64,000 bases of DNA, from positions 1 through 64,000 of the forward strand of contig NZ_BNAH01000006.1 of the NCBI RefSeq assembly GCF_014653195.1, given 5' to 3'. Made by a program: the position numbers and the translations under genes. Within the stretch, counting starts at the first letter, position 1. Each line of letters begins with the position of its first letter. Below are positions 34,414 through 43,923 of the stretch, piece after piece. The notes under the pieces are model-generated. The model was not told where the DNA came from and made no database searches. It saw only the letters and a program-made list of their open reading frames with translations. This stretch comes from Thalassotalea profundi. GTDB taxonomy: Bacteria > Pseudomonadota > Gammaproteobacteria > Enterobacterales > Alteromonadaceae.

Positions 34414-36921
34414 TTACTGTGAAGAGATCGTCATTTCAGCAATCTTATTCGCTTCAATATCCGCCTCTTTGAATATGAGTGGACGTAATTGAGGTTGTGC
34501 AGAATAAAGCAATGATTGATCTGTGTTATGTTCACTGCCATAAACATGAGATTGAGAATAGCTCAATAAACCTTTCGCTACTGGGCCGTCATCAGTAAAG
34601 TTAACAACACTCATCCAACTACTACCGTATCCGATATGATACCCTTTGGCTTCTTCACTTAAAATTGACGTTCCATCTTGTGCTGGATAAACATGACGAG
34701 GTAATAACGTACCATCATTGTCTGTGCGTGTAGTAAATACGTTAAAGCCACCTTCGATATTATGCGCGCCGGCCCAGGCAATTTTCTCACCGCTTGCACT
34801 ACCGTCGGCTTTACTGCGCTCAACAAACTGTACTTCATCTAAAGTTGCATCAAGTGCAATGCCAGCCATTTCTATTTTATTAATGGCTTGTGCAAACTGT
34901 GCTAGTGTTGTGCTGTTATTAGCTAAGCCTGAGGGAGTATTTAATGGATCATTAGCATCAAAGGGAGTAATCCACTGTGGATCACGATTAAACTGGAAAG
35001 CAAATTCGCGAAATACATGTGCCGCGACACTACCTTTATTCATGGTACCATCCCAAAGAGCTAAGGCACTACAACCCGCACTAATATCGATACCATTTAC
35101 TGGAGTATCACCTTGAGCACTACAAATAGTTAATAGTTCATTAAGAACGGTTTCACTTAAAAAGCTTCTATTTCCCACTAATGCCTGTTCTACTTCTGCT
35201 AGAGAAAATAAATTATCAGCGCCAGCTGCATCATTCAATAATGTATGTCCCATGCGAGAGCGTAATGATTGCTGAGTATTAACATTTCCATATAATGGAG
35301 ATACTCCTACAATTGGCATCTCGGCATTGGTTAACCAGAAACTATCATTTGAATTTTGTACATAATCAGTGCCGCTATATTTAGGTGCTTTATCGTATGG
35401 AACGGCATCATCAAAAATGAACGCTGAAATATTCCCTGGTAATACAGTAAAGCCTGCAGCTTGCTTAATACCAATTAGCTGAGGATTCGTTGTTAAATTA
35501 GTAATTGCAGTATCGCTTAGGTTAGGTACAGTTGAATCATCGATATAGAACACATTGCCATCTTTATCAGCAGACATGGTATTGTTAAAAATAACGCCGT
35601 CATAGTCGATAAAAGCTTGTTTAAACTCATCAAGATCAGACGCCACATTCATTGCTAACCAATGGTCGATAATGTCTAAATTTTGCTTGTTAGCATCTTT
35701 TATCGCAAAAGCATTAGTACTTGTCCATTCGAAGTTACCTGGAACAACGATCATAGGTCCTTGCAAAGTTGAGTAACTTTTCTTCGCAAGTTCAATCGTT
35801 ACGCCTGGTGCAACCGCTACATCTATCACAAGCTCTTTAACATCTATAGCGCGTGGAGAACCATCAACCGATTGATTTAATAGCCCAGGTAGGCTGTTAT
35901 CTATGGTTAATTGGTAAACGACAAAATGCTCAGCAGTAGAAAATGTATGTGTCCATGCAACATTTTCATTAAAACCAATATTGATCACGCCCGGCATACC
36001 CATTAATGAGCCACCCATTACATTTAAATGTCCAGGAATTGTGGTATGGAACTGCCAAAAACGTAAATTACCTGTATGTGGAAAATGCGGATTGGCTAGT
36101 ACCATACCTTTACCATTTTCCGTTTTATCTTTACCTAAGCCCCAACCATTTGACCCCATATCACTTGGATTTTTTTCTGGCATTTTAATTTTTGGTTGAA
36201 TCTTCATTGGCGCAGATGCGGCGGCAGAAACCGTATAAGGTAAAAAGCTTTCTCCTGGAGGTGCGGCTAAAAACATTGGGCCAAGAAAATTAGACGCGCC
36301 AGGTAATAAAGCGACACCTAAGGAATAAGTCAACATATCAATATCAGTAATTGGCTGTACCCAAGGTTGCCCTGCACATGAAGCATCAATATTATCAACA
36401 CCCGTATCTGCTAAATATTTGTTATAGCCTTGTGCGTAACCCGATAACAAAGCTTGGCTATTAACAGACATTAAACGGATATTTTTTTCCGCTTGTGCTC
36501 TTATTTCTAACGCTAAATAACCAAAGTCATTAATTAAATGCTCAGAGTCTCCTGAGCCAGGTGTCATATCAGGACCATAATACTTAGATCTCTGTGAGTT
36601 ATATTTAAGAATTTGATCTGCTAATACACAGATATTGTCTTGAGCAAAGGCATAACCAACACCATAAGATAAACTCTGTAGATTATCAGCAGTTACATGC
36701 GGCACACCATAATCAGTCCAACGAATATTGGCGCTAAGTACGCCATCGGTATCAAAAGCTGGAATGGGATCAGGTGAGGTAGGTGTTGTAGGCTCTGTTG
36801 GCTGAGTAGGCTCATAGGTTGAGCTATTATTATATTTAAAATCTCCACCACATGCAGCGAGTAAACACGCTAAACTTAGAGCCGATACAGGCATAGCTAA
36901 GTGCTTAAATTTATTTTTCAA
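34414..36921 (-). CDS. Penicillin-acylase-type Ntn hydrolase, lipoprotein
   Basis: An 835-residue Ntn-hydrolase precursor of the penicillin/aculeacin/AHL acylase family. It has a lipoprotein signal with lipobox LLAAC (Cys24), then a Thr/Pro-rich linker (about 35-55), an alpha-subunit region, and the autoprocessing site at Gly256-Ser257 (MGSNGWGLG). Ser257 becomes the N-terminal nucleophile of the beta subunit (HTFSTAEHFVVYQL, SNDSFWLTNAE follow). Family members cleave amides of long-chain acyl groups, including acyl-homoserine lactones. Substrate is not predictable here. The lipid anchor implies an envelope location. Monocistronic: terminator downstream, about 180 bp to the next gene's terminator. 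Confidence 0.88.
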   Translation of the reverse strand: MKNKFKHLAMPVSALSLACLLAACGGDFKYNNSSTYEPTQPTEPTTPTSPDPIPAFDTDGVLSANIRWTDYGVPHVTADNLQSLSYGVGYAFAQDNICVLADQILKYNSQRSKYYGPDMTPGSGDSEHLINDFGYLALEIRAQAEKNIRLMSVNSQALLSGYAQGYNKYLADTGVDNIDASCAGQPWVQPITDIDMLTYSLGVALLPGASNFLGPMFLAAPPGESFLPYTVSAAASAPMKIQPKIKMPEKNPSDMGSNGWGLGKDKTENGKGMVLANPHFPHTGNLRFWQFHTTIPGHLNVMGGSLMGMPGVINIGFNENVAWTHTFSTAEHFVVYQLTIDNSLPGLLNQSVDGSPRAIDVKELVIDVAVAPGVTIELAKKSYSTLQGPMIVVPGNFEWTSTNAFAIKDANKQNLDIIDHWLAMNVASDLDEFKQAFIDYDGVIFNNTMSADKDGNVFYIDDSTVPNLSDTAITNLTTNPQLIGIKQAAGFTVLPGNISAFIFDDAVPYDKAPKYSGTDYVQNSNDSFWLTNAEMPIVGVSPLYGNVNTQQSLRSRMGHTLLNDAAGADNLFSLAEVEQALVGNRSFLSETVLNELLTICSAQGDTPVNGIDISAGCSALALWDGTMNKGSVAAHVFREFAFQFNRDPQWITPFDANDPLNTPSGLANNSTTLAQFAQAINKIEMAGIALDATLDEVQFVERSKADGSASGEKIAWAGAHNIEGGFNVFTTRTDNDGTLLPRHVYPAQDGTSILSEEAKGYHIGYGSSWMSVVNFTDDGPVAKGLLSYSQSHVYGSEHNTDQSLLYSAQPQLRPLIFKEADIEANKIAEMTISSQ

Positions 36922-37108
36922 AACAAGTCCCCCAAGGATAATGTAATTTTATTATTGGCAAATTTTTTAATTTAACTTTTAGTATAGACGTAATTTTACA
37001 TCACGCTTAATCTGCTCTTACCAGTTTGTATCATACTTATTTATCTTTGTACATTGGTACGAACAATGTGAATAATTTGGCCCATTTATTAAAGCGCAGA
37101 AACAAAAA

Positions 37109-37127
37109 AGCACGGATAATCCGTGCT
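37109..37127 (-). terminator. Terminator of the yihI-DUF2489 unit
   Basis: AGCACGG (37109-37115) and CCGTGCT (37121-37127) form a stem with a 5-base loop, followed on the minus strand by TTTTTTG. It lies 22 bp past the stop of the DUF2489 gene. Confidence 0.8.
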
Positions 37128-37148
37128 CTAAAAAATAGAAAACCTTTA

Positions 37149-37637
37149 TTATGAAATGATTACGATTTTATCTAAGGCGTATTGATGAAGTGATGTCAGC
37201 TCTTTTACGATAGTTGGCGTTAATCTCGCCTCTGCTTTAGTGCGTTCTAAATCTAATTTCATACGCTCTTGCTTGGCTAATTTTTTACGCTCCTGCATAA
37301 TCGGCATATGCTTTATGGCATGATAAAGTTCGAAAATAGCAGGAAACTCTTGCTCCAAACCTTCTGCGGTTTTTAAAGAGTCAAGTAATACACTTAAACG
37401 CCAGCAGCCCTCTGAATAATCACATTGATCTTCTTTCATTGCTCGAACAATGATCACCACACTATTAAGTACTTTAGTATCATGTTCATTATGTGCTTTT
37501 TTATTGGCTCGTAAAATCTCATCTTGAAGTTGTGTTTGTCTACGTAATTGAAATAATAGTTTTCCTGCATAAAACGACAAGGCGGCAATAATGACAACAG
37601 CACAAACAATTAGTATAACACTATAATTCTCGAACAT
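37149..37637 (-). CDS. DUF2489 membrane-anchored protein
   Basis: A 162-residue protein with one N-terminal membrane helix (about 7-27) and a long charged helical cytoplasmic domain, matching DUF2489. Visible family pieces are NSVVIIVRAMKEDQCDYSEGCWRLSVLLD and FPAIFELYHAIKHMPIMQERKKL. Function unknown. It is 23 bp downstream of yihI on the same strand, an order also seen in related genera near hemN. Confidence 0.88.
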   Translation of the reverse strand: MFENYSVILIVCAVVIIAALSFYAGKLLFQLRRQTQLQDEILRANKKAHNEHDTKVLNSVVIIVRAMKEDQCDYSEGCWRLSVLLDSLKTAEGLEQEFPAIFELYHAIKHMPIMQERKKLAKQERMKLDLERTKAEARLTPTIVKELTSLHQYALDKIVIIS

Positions 37638-37660
37638 AATTTCCTCAAACTTAGAATAAC

Positions 37661-38254
37661 TTATTCAAAATCAGACAAATTAGGCTTATCTAACTTATCC
37701 CATAGTGCTTCTTCATCAATTGCATCAGAATGTTTAGTTGCTGTGTTCTCATCATCTTCGTTATCCCAGCCAAGTATTTCTCGTAATACTTCATGACGTG
37801 CCATTTTTTCATTGAAAAAATCAACTTCATTTTCAGTTAACGCAATATTATCTTCTTGCTTTGCCAAAATAGTTTGTAAATAGCTATCATCTTCAATGGC
37901 GTAAAGTTCTTGTTTAAGTGCTTCAATGTCCATTGAAACAGCCTCTGATTGCACTTCACGTATTGGTGCAACAGACATTTTCTTACTCGATTTAGCTTGA
38001 GGTTTTTCTGTTACTGCGGCTACCGGCTTACCTAGATCAATTGGCTTTTTACTACCAATTCTTGGGTCTTTAGCTTGGTTATTAACTTGAGAGGTTTGTT
38101 TTACTTGAATCGCTTCTTTCTGGCGATTACCTGATTGCTTACCGTTTTTTTTCTTTGGCTTTCGATCACTAGCAACAATTTCCCTTTTTTTGTCTTCTTT
38201 AGAGGCAATTGTGGGCACAAAACTAGGTTTTCTCGATTTTTTAATGCGACTCAT
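37661..38254 (-). CDS. yihI: Der GTPase-activating protein YihI
   Basis: A 197-residue highly charged protein that stimulates the GTPase Der and thereby modulates 50S ribosome assembly. The N-terminus MSRIKKSRKPSFVP is the family start. A long disordered basic linker follows. The C-terminal acidic domain contains ELYAIEDDSYLQTILAKQEDNIALTENEVDFFNEKMARHEVLREILGW. I chose the ATG at 38254 for that N-terminus; a longer frame to 38308 adds 18 residues with no family match. The CsrB-like RNA ends about 90 bp upstream on the same strand. Confidence 0.9.
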   Translation of the reverse strand: MSRIKKSRKPSFVPTIASKEDKKREIVASDRKPKKKNGKQSGNRQKEAIQVKQTSQVNNQAKDPRIGSKKPIDLGKPVAAVTEKPQAKSSKKMSVAPIREVQSEAVSMDIEALKQELYAIEDDSYLQTILAKQEDNIALTENEVDFFNEKMARHEVLREILGWDNEDDENTATKHSDAIDEEALWDKLDKPNLSDFE

Positions 38255-38342
38255 GGTTTTCAAATTTATTAATAAGTATGCATCTATTTTACGACATAAA
38301 ATAGACAATGGTTAGTAGATAGGAAAAAATCTTTTGTAAAAA

Positions 38343-38700
38343 GAAAAAAACGATGGGGAGGCCATCGTTTTAGGATAAAATAATTGTGAATATTCAGCAA
38401 TTATATCAAGTTCCAATTCTGAAGTGGTTATCCAAACCTATTAGTACAATCCCTGTGATCTCTGACAGTAATCCTATTTTTATTAGCGCATTCCTAGCTA
38501 TTTATTTTTTTCGGTCATCCTAACGCTTTTTTGGGCTTTCCGTATGTCCTCCAGGACAAAGTAGTAGCAATCTTCCTGATTTAAGGTAATCATCCATATT
38601 CGAATATTTAGTTTTTACGTTATAAAAACTGTTCGCTTTCCTTGTGTTTTTATGTCCTTTTTCTTTAGTTGAATTAATCAACTGCTAGATACTTTACGCA
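38343..38700 (-). ncRNA. Putative CsrB/CsrC-type regulatory RNA
   Basis: No protein gene fits here. On the minus strand 13 GGA motifs fall within 246 nt (plus-strand TCC starts at 38412, 38431, 38450, 38472, 38492, 38518, 38539, 38547, 38550, 38574, 38593, 38639, 38655); many are AGGA and at least one lies in a hairpin loop (GTCC-TGGA-GGAC, about 38545-38556). A strong terminator ends it. Such GGA-rich RNAs titrate CsrA/RsmA. In E. coli csrC likewise lies next to yihI. The 5' end is approximate, set from a TATTAT box at 38712-38707. Confidence rests on motif density, terminator and synteny; no fold was computed. Confidence 0.7.
38347..38371 (-). terminator. Terminator of the CsrB/C-like RNA
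   Basis: AAAACGATGG (38347-38356) and CCATCGTTTT (38362-38371) form a perfect 10-bp stem with a 5-base loop. On the minus strand a TTTTTTTC tract follows immediately, a textbook intrinsic terminator. Confidence 0.9.
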
Positions 38701-38760
38701 AGTGAAATAATACAGCAAGTAAAATATTACAATTAATTACAAAATTTAATTCGTAATTTA
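38701..38760 (-). promoter_or_regulatory. Possible promoter and UvrY/GacA-like site for the CsrB/C-like RNA
   Basis: On the minus strand a TGTAA...TTACT dyad (plus 38719-38732, AGTAAAATATTACA) lies just upstream of TATTAT (38712-38707). GacA/UvrY sites have the form TGTAAG...CTTACA, so this is a partial match placed where an activator site would be expected. No good -35 hexamer is visible. The remaining bases to 38922 are AT-rich with nothing else recognisable. Confidence 0.35.
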
Positions 38761-38922
38761 CTAACTGACTGTATTTTAAATAAATTTATTTTTATTTGTG
38801 AAATACAGATATAATGAGAATGTAATTCAATAGCCAATGTCTTACAAAAAATATGGTCATTATATTAATATTAGACAAATTCTTTTTATACGAAATATTT
38901 CGTTGGATATATTATTCGCTTA

Positions 38923-39924
38923 TTATTCCCTCAATTTAATGATTAATCTCTCAATAACTTTAGCGACAACCTCTGGCTGTTGAAACATGATTAAGTGATC
39001 ACCGTCATTAATAGCTAAATATTCACCACCACTATTTTTTGCGATATAACAGCTCCATTCATCACCTTCTGTTTGCCATTTTTTAATTGCTGCGTAATTT
39101 TCAGTTTCTGGTGTTATATCGTGTAATTCAAAATCTGTATTAATAACTGAAATAGGAATATCCCAGTTCATTCCTTGTTTTTCAGCCAGGATTAAATCTT
39201 GATGATAATGAGCTATTTCACGGGCAACTGTTTGTTGATTAGTTATACTTATGCGTTGTTGTTGAACTGCTTTAAAATAAGGCCAATCCATTAATGAGCC
39301 ATATGATGCTGGGATCAACTTCTCAATTGTTAGTACTTGAGTTGTATTACGCTTTACTGTTTTTTCTGTCCAATTACTGCCTGCAATATGTGGAAGTAAT
39401 TGAGTAATATTTTTTTGATACCAGCTTGCTGGATAATCAGCATATAAGCTAATTGAATGCGGTAAAATAATATCAGGATCAATCCAAACCATGCCTTTTA
39501 CATTTAAATCTTTCAGCATGTCTCCTAAAAGTATGCTGGTTATATTACTGCTCGCAAAATTAACAAAGATAATATCGTCTAAGTTAAGTGTTTTTATGAG
39601 AGCCTTTAGATCTTGTGCAAATAATTGGTAGGAGGCTTGTTCTGATGTTGTACTCCAAGCATTTCCTGCACGGTCAACACTGATAACGTGATTTTTTTCT
39701 GCAAGAAGCGGTTGTAATAAAGAAAACCAAGCACTATCGCTATGCCAATGCTGATTCGGACCCGAGAGCAAAATAATTGTTGGCTGATGGCTTTCACTTC
39801 CCATCGTTCGAATATGTATCTGGCGCTTACCTATATCAACTAATGAGGAGAACTCAGGTAACTGAGCTGCCCATGATGATGTAGCGTAAATGGTAGATAA
39901 TAAACAAACTAGTATGTATTTCAT
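38923..39924 (-). CDS. Exported alpha/beta hydrolase-like protein
   Basis: A 333-residue protein with a signal peptide (1-19, ending SSWAAQ) and an alpha/beta-hydrolase fold: IILLSGPNQHWHSDSAWFSLLQPLLAEKNHVISVDRAGNAWS and a late NDGDHLIMFQQPE with the catalytic-position His. The nucleophile elbow reads VNFASSNI, lacking the usual Gly-x-Ser-x-Gly, so activity is uncertain. I chose the ATG at 39924 for its signal peptide; a TTG at 39954 would add ten residues. Function unknown. Confidence 0.7.
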   Translation of the reverse strand: MKYILVCLLSTIYATSSWAAQLPEFSSLVDIGKRQIHIRTMGSESHQPTIILLSGPNQHWHSDSAWFSLLQPLLAEKNHVISVDRAGNAWSTTSEQASYQLFAQDLKALIKTLNLDDIIFVNFASSNITSILLGDMLKDLNVKGMVWIDPDIILPHSISLYADYPASWYQKNITQLLPHIAGSNWTEKTVKRNTTQVLTIEKLIPASYGSLMDWPYFKAVQQQRISITNQQTVAREIAHYHQDLILAEKQGMNWDIPISVINTDFELHDITPETENYAAIKKWQTEGDEWSCYIAKNSGGEYLAINDGDHLIMFQQPEVVAKVIERLIIKLRE

Positions 39925-40024
39925 TTGTGAAACTCGTTTATGGTAATGTTCCAAGCAATAGTGTCGTAAGAAACATAATAAATATAGACAAAATATATAC
40001 TTAGTTACATTTTAAAATTATAAA

Positions 40025-40048
40025 AAAACCGACAATATTGTCGGTTTT
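40025..40048 (-). terminator. Terminator of the VOC-family gene
   Basis: AAACCGACAAT (40026-40036) and ATTGTCGGTTT (40037-40047) form a perfect palindrome flanked by A's and T's, giving U-runs on both strands. It lies about 27 bp past the glyoxalase-like stop codon. Confidence 0.8.
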
Positions 40049-40074
40049 AATCGTAATAGTCATTATTAATAACT

Positions 40075-40599
40075 TTATTCGTGTAGCCAAGCAGCATGAC
40101 GTGGTGCTTTTTTTGTAACAGACCATTCTTCGATCATGTCTTGAGCCACATCATTTAATTGTTTGTATTGTTCAACCGTTCCTGTATTAGCCGCTAACTC
40201 TAAACGATGGCCATTTGGATCAAAAAAGTAAATTGATTTAAATACCCCATGGTTTACCGGTCCAAGTACATCAAGTCCTTTGCTTTTTAACGACTCTTTT
40301 GCTTCCACTAAGGCATTTAAATCTTTAACTTGTAATGCAATGTGTTGTACCCATGCTGGCGTATTTTCATCTCGACCCATTTCGTCTGAATTTGGTAACT
40401 CGAAAAATGCTAATACATTCCCCATACCCGCATCTAAAAATATATGCATATAAGGATCTGGGGCTTTAGTCGATGGAACTTCGTCTTCAGCAATTGCTAA
40501 GGTTAAGTCCATGTTTAGCATATTCTTATACCATTGGACTGTTTCTTTCGCGTCTTTACAGCGATAAGCAACGTGGTGAATTTTTTCTATTTTAATCAT
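40075..40599 (-). CDS. VOC/glyoxalase-family protein
   Basis: A 174-residue protein with two beta-alpha-beta-beta-beta VOC repeats: KIEKIHHVAYRCKDAKETVQWYKNMLNMDL and VQHIALQVKDLNALVEAKESLKSKG. It ends its fold with FDPNGHRLELAANTG. Metal ligands are likely the two His of HHVAY/QHIAL, plus Glu in FFELP and in RLELA. Members include dioxygenases, glyoxalases and isomerases, and the exact reaction is not predictable. Monocistronic, with a terminator downstream. Confidence 0.85.
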   Translation of the reverse strand: MIKIEKIHHVAYRCKDAKETVQWYKNMLNMDLTLAIAEDEVPSTKAPDPYMHIFLDAGMGNVLAFFELPNSDEMGRDENTPAWVQHIALQVKDLNALVEAKESLKSKGLDVLGPVNHGVFKSIYFFDPNGHRLELAANTGTVEQYKQLNDVAQDMIEEWSVTKKAPRHAAWLHE

Positions 40600-40715
40600 A
40601 ACAACCTACGCTCTACATGAGATTCACTAATAATGACTATTTTTACATAAAGTATGAATAGTCACTATTATTCGTGATTAATTGTTATGGTGTAGAATGT
40701 CAGCAAAACACTACG

Positions 40716-42503
40716 CTAGACTTTATCTATAATTGTTTGCCACTGCTTTATTTTATCAATCTCGATAACTTTTAATGTCAGTGCAGTTTCAGGAGAGTCT
40801 GTAAAAGCTATTGCCGTTTTTACTAGCTTATCGTCTCTAAAGTAATGACAATCAATCAAAGTATTAGATGGCAAGTGCTCCGCTAGGCTTTGTATATTAG
40901 TTGTTGTTACTTTTAAATTATCTATTGCAATAATAATATCATTTACAGCTAATCCCGCGCTATTAGCGGGTGAGTCTTCTAATATTTGGGTTACCTTTAA
41001 ACCATGTTCACTCGCTTTAAATTGTAAGCCTAGGTATGGAATATAATCTTTACATTCAGTTGATTCGAGGCTAGCCAAATTTTTAAATTTTTGCGTAACT
41101 TGCTTTACACCAAATTTTTCAAGTAACTGGGCTAAATCAATTCGCTTTGCTTGATTGAGTAACTCACTAAACTGTTCTCCAATCTCTTCACCACAAAGCT
41201 TATTAGCAATTTCAATATAAGCGAGTGTCGTTGTACCTATATTTTTTCGACCAAAATTAAACCAAATTTCACGCATTAGTGTATCTAAACTGTACTTTTG
41301 CTTTGATTTATCACGAATGGTTAAGTCTAACCACAACGCAATAATGGCACCTTTTAAATAATAACTAACAATGTGATTAACCGCTTCTGGCCCTTGTTGA
41401 TAAAATTTAGTCCAGGCATAGTAACTTGAGTCAGCGACACTTTGTTTTAGCTCACCATTGCCTCGATTAATTCGGGTCATTACTTTGCTCAATATTTGTA
41501 AATAAGCTTCAAAATCTATGATGCCAGCACGATAAAGGGAAAAATCATCATAATATGAAGTAATACCTTCAAATGCCCATAATTGTTCGGTATACGATTC
41601 TTTAGATAAGTCGTAAGGTACGAATTCTTCAGGTTTTATTCGACAGACATTCCACGCATGAAAATATTCATGCGAACATAAACTTAAAAACGTTTGGTAT
41701 TGCTCTGTTAATTCTTCAGGCTTATTAGGATTGGGCAAATCAAAGCGACTGGTTTGTAAAATAGTCGAATTTTTATGTTCTAAACCGCCAAAACCATCAG
41801 CCAGTAAATGGGTAATAAACCAATATTCACTAAAAGGCGCATGAGTGAATAAATCAATGTGATGCTGGCACAGCTTGGTGACATCTTTTACGATGCGCTC
41901 ACGGTCTCCATAATGTTTGCTAGTAAACACCATGTGATGGCGAATGCCATTTACGTCAAACTCAAACGCATCAAAATCACCTATCGCAACAGGGCAATCA
42001 ATTAGTTCGTCATAGTTAGCCGCTTGATATTGACCAAATTGATACTTTTCCGTTGAAGAAGAGCGTGTCATTCCTGTTGCTACTCGCCATGTTTCTTGTT
42101 GTGCTACAGTGTGGATTGTCAATTCACATGGCACATTCAGCAATTCTTTAATGGCTAAAAACGTGGAACTACCATTAAAAAATCCTCGCTGATTATCTAA
42201 ATAAGCGGTTCTTACTGACAAGTCAAAAGCGAAGACTTGATAGTGTATAGATAATTTTTCATCGGTCGCAGTAACCTGCCAGCTTTGTTTGTCTTTTTTG
42301 TGTAATTCAAGTGGGTTATTTTGGCTATCTTTTACTGAAAGTTGATGGATGTTTTTCGCAAAGTCTCTGATCATATAACTGCCAGGTAACCAAGCAGGTA
42401 GACTTAAATTGTAGGTTTGATTGGCATTAGTTTCAAAGTTAATGCTGACATCAAATAAGTGGCTATTGAAGTTATCGGCGGAAATAGTGTAATAAACGGT
42501 CAT
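40716..42503 (-). CDS. M61 family metallopeptidase with PDZ domain
   Basis: A 595-residue glycyl-aminopeptidase-type protein. The N-terminal beta domain starts MTVYYTISADNFNSHLFDVSINFE. The thermolysin-like catalytic domain has the zinc motif HEYFHAWN (about 278-285) and the third ligand region in LWAFEGITSYYDDF. A PDZ domain lies near the C-terminus (about 475-560; LGLQFKASEHGLKVTQILEDSPANSAGLAVNDIIIAID). There is no signal peptide, so it is likely cytoplasmic. Family members prefer N-terminal Gly/Ala; the physiological substrate is unknown. Confidence 0.92.
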   Translation of the reverse strand: MTVYYTISADNFNSHLFDVSINFETNANQTYNLSLPAWLPGSYMIRDFAKNIHQLSVKDSQNNPLELHKKDKQSWQVTATDEKLSIHYQVFAFDLSVRTAYLDNQRGFFNGSSTFLAIKELLNVPCELTIHTVAQQETWRVATGMTRSSSTEKYQFGQYQAANYDELIDCPVAIGDFDAFEFDVNGIRHHMVFTSKHYGDRERIVKDVTKLCQHHIDLFTHAPFSEYWFITHLLADGFGGLEHKNSTILQTSRFDLPNPNKPEELTEQYQTFLSLCSHEYFHAWNVCRIKPEEFVPYDLSKESYTEQLWAFEGITSYYDDFSLYRAGIIDFEAYLQILSKVMTRINRGNGELKQSVADSSYYAWTKFYQQGPEAVNHIVSYYLKGAIIALWLDLTIRDKSKQKYSLDTLMREIWFNFGRKNIGTTTLAYIEIANKLCGEEIGEQFSELLNQAKRIDLAQLLEKFGVKQVTQKFKNLASLESTECKDYIPYLGLQFKASEHGLKVTQILEDSPANSAGLAVNDIIIAIDNLKVTTTNIQSLAEHLPSNTLIDCHYFRDDKLVKTAIAFTDSPETALTLKVIEIDKIKQWQTIIDKV

Positions 42504-42587
42504 AAGTACATTGAAGAAAATAAATTTTCTTCAATGTACCAGAAATAGTCTTAATTAACGCTATCAGACTGATAAAATTTTACTTTT

Positions 42588-43454
42588 TTACGATAAAATA
42601 ACGGTTTTATCGCCATTGATACAAATACGTTGTTCGGCATGCATTTTCACCGCATGGCTTAATGCCGTAGCTTCTAAATCATGCCCTAAGTGCACCATAT
42701 GCTCTATCGTAAAGGTATGATTAATTGGTTTGACTTCTTGTACGATAATTGGCCCTTCATCTAAATCAGAAGTGACATAATGTGCAGTAGCGCCAATTAC
42801 TTTAACACCTCTTGAATGTGCTTGATGGTAGGGTCGAGCACCTTTAAAACTAGGTAAAAATGAGTGATGGATATTAATCGCTTTGCCTTTGAGTTTTTGA
42901 CAAAGATCATCTGACAATATCTGCATATAACGTGCTAATACTAATAAGTCAGTGTTTGTTTTCTCAATTACGGCTAACAATTGCGCTTCTTGTTCCGGCT
43001 TATTGTCTTTATTAATTGGCAGGTGATAGAAGTCGACGCCATGCCACTGAGCAAGTGCTTGGCAATCGGTATGGTTAGAAATAATCGCAACAATATTTAC
43101 TGGTAATGCGCCTGACTTCCATTTCGTTAATAAAGACACTAAACAATGATCATATTTAGAAACCGCAATGGCAATATTAGGGTAATCATCACGTTCCCGT
43201 AATTGAAAATTCATATTTAATGCTTTAGCTAGCTCTTCAACTGCGACTCTTACCTCTTCAATGGGTACAGTTAAACTACGATCATCAAAGGCTACGCGAG
43301 AAAAAAAAGTTTCACTATAAGGATCACTATATTGCGAAGTTTCGGTAATAAAAGCGCCATGTTCATATAAACTTTGTGAGACTTGTGCGAGCACACCTGA
43401 GGTATCAGGACATTGCCATGTTAAAATATAGTGATGATTCGGTATTGGGTGCAT
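42588..43454 (-). CDS. purU: Formyltetrahydrofolate deformylase
   Basis: A 288-residue enzyme that hydrolyses 10-formyl-THF to formate and THF, supplying formate for purine synthesis and balancing C1 pools. An N-terminal ACT domain (about 6-85; LTWQCPDTSGVLAQVSQSLYEHGAFI) is followed by the formyltransferase-like catalytic domain with NIHHSFLPSFKGARPYHQA and ATAHYVTSDLDEGPII (catalytic Asn, His and Asp present). I chose the ATG at 43454 for its match to the family start; the frame extends to 43520 without resemblance. Confidence 0.93.
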   Translation of the reverse strand: MHPIPNHHYILTWQCPDTSGVLAQVSQSLYEHGAFITETSQYSDPYSETFFSRVAFDDRSLTVPIEEVRVAVEELAKALNMNFQLRERDDYPNIAIAVSKYDHCLVSLLTKWKSGALPVNIVAIISNHTDCQALAQWHGVDFYHLPINKDNKPEQEAQLLAVIEKTNTDLLVLARYMQILSDDLCQKLKGKAINIHHSFLPSFKGARPYHQAHSRGVKVIGATAHYVTSDLDEGPIIVQEVKPINHTFTIEHMVHLGHDLEATALSHAVKMHAEQRICINGDKTVILS

Positions 43455-43606
43455 TTTATTAACTAACCAGTAATTAGAGTGAGTATTGCGATAAAAGCTA
43501 TTTTGCCAGTATATATACAATACTCACTAGCTTTTATTTCTATGAGATATGCTATTCGTTTCTATACATTTTTTTACTAAAAAATTTCAACCTTTGCCAC
43601 GAGTTA

Positions 43607-43846
43607 TTAACCACGTATTGCTAATTTATTTTTAAGATAAAACTGTTCCACTTTTTCACGTGCCCAAGGGGTTTTACGTAAAAAGGTCAAGCTTGATTTA
43701 ATACTTGGATTATCACTAAAACATTTCATTTTAAATTCTTGTGCTAAGCGTTCAAAGCCAAAGTGCTCTACAAGCTCTGTCACTATAACTTTTAAGGTTA
43801 AACCGTGTAACGGATTAAAAGGTTGATTGTCCACAGTAATGATCAC
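43607..43846 (-). CDS. VF530/DUF2132 family small DNA-binding-like protein
   Basis: A 79-residue basic protein of the VF530 family: [61 protein letters not shown] is the family core. Structures of relatives show a helical fold suggested to bind DNA. No partner gene is evident; purU lies about 150 bp downstream. Confidence 0.9.
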   Translation of the reverse strand: MIITVDNQPFNPLHGLTLKVIVTELVEHFGFERLAQEFKMKCFSDNPSIKSSLTFLRKTPWAREKVEQFYLKNKLAIRG

Positions 43847-43923
43847 TTTTATCTATTGTGTTATTAATAATAAATAGTATATCAGTTCAACTATTAATAA
43901 TGACAGAAACTATCAATTGCAGA

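Noticed and set aside
38923..39924. Active serine esterase call
   Set aside because: The nucleophile elbow lacks Gly-x-Ser-x-Gly, so I kept only a fold-level name.
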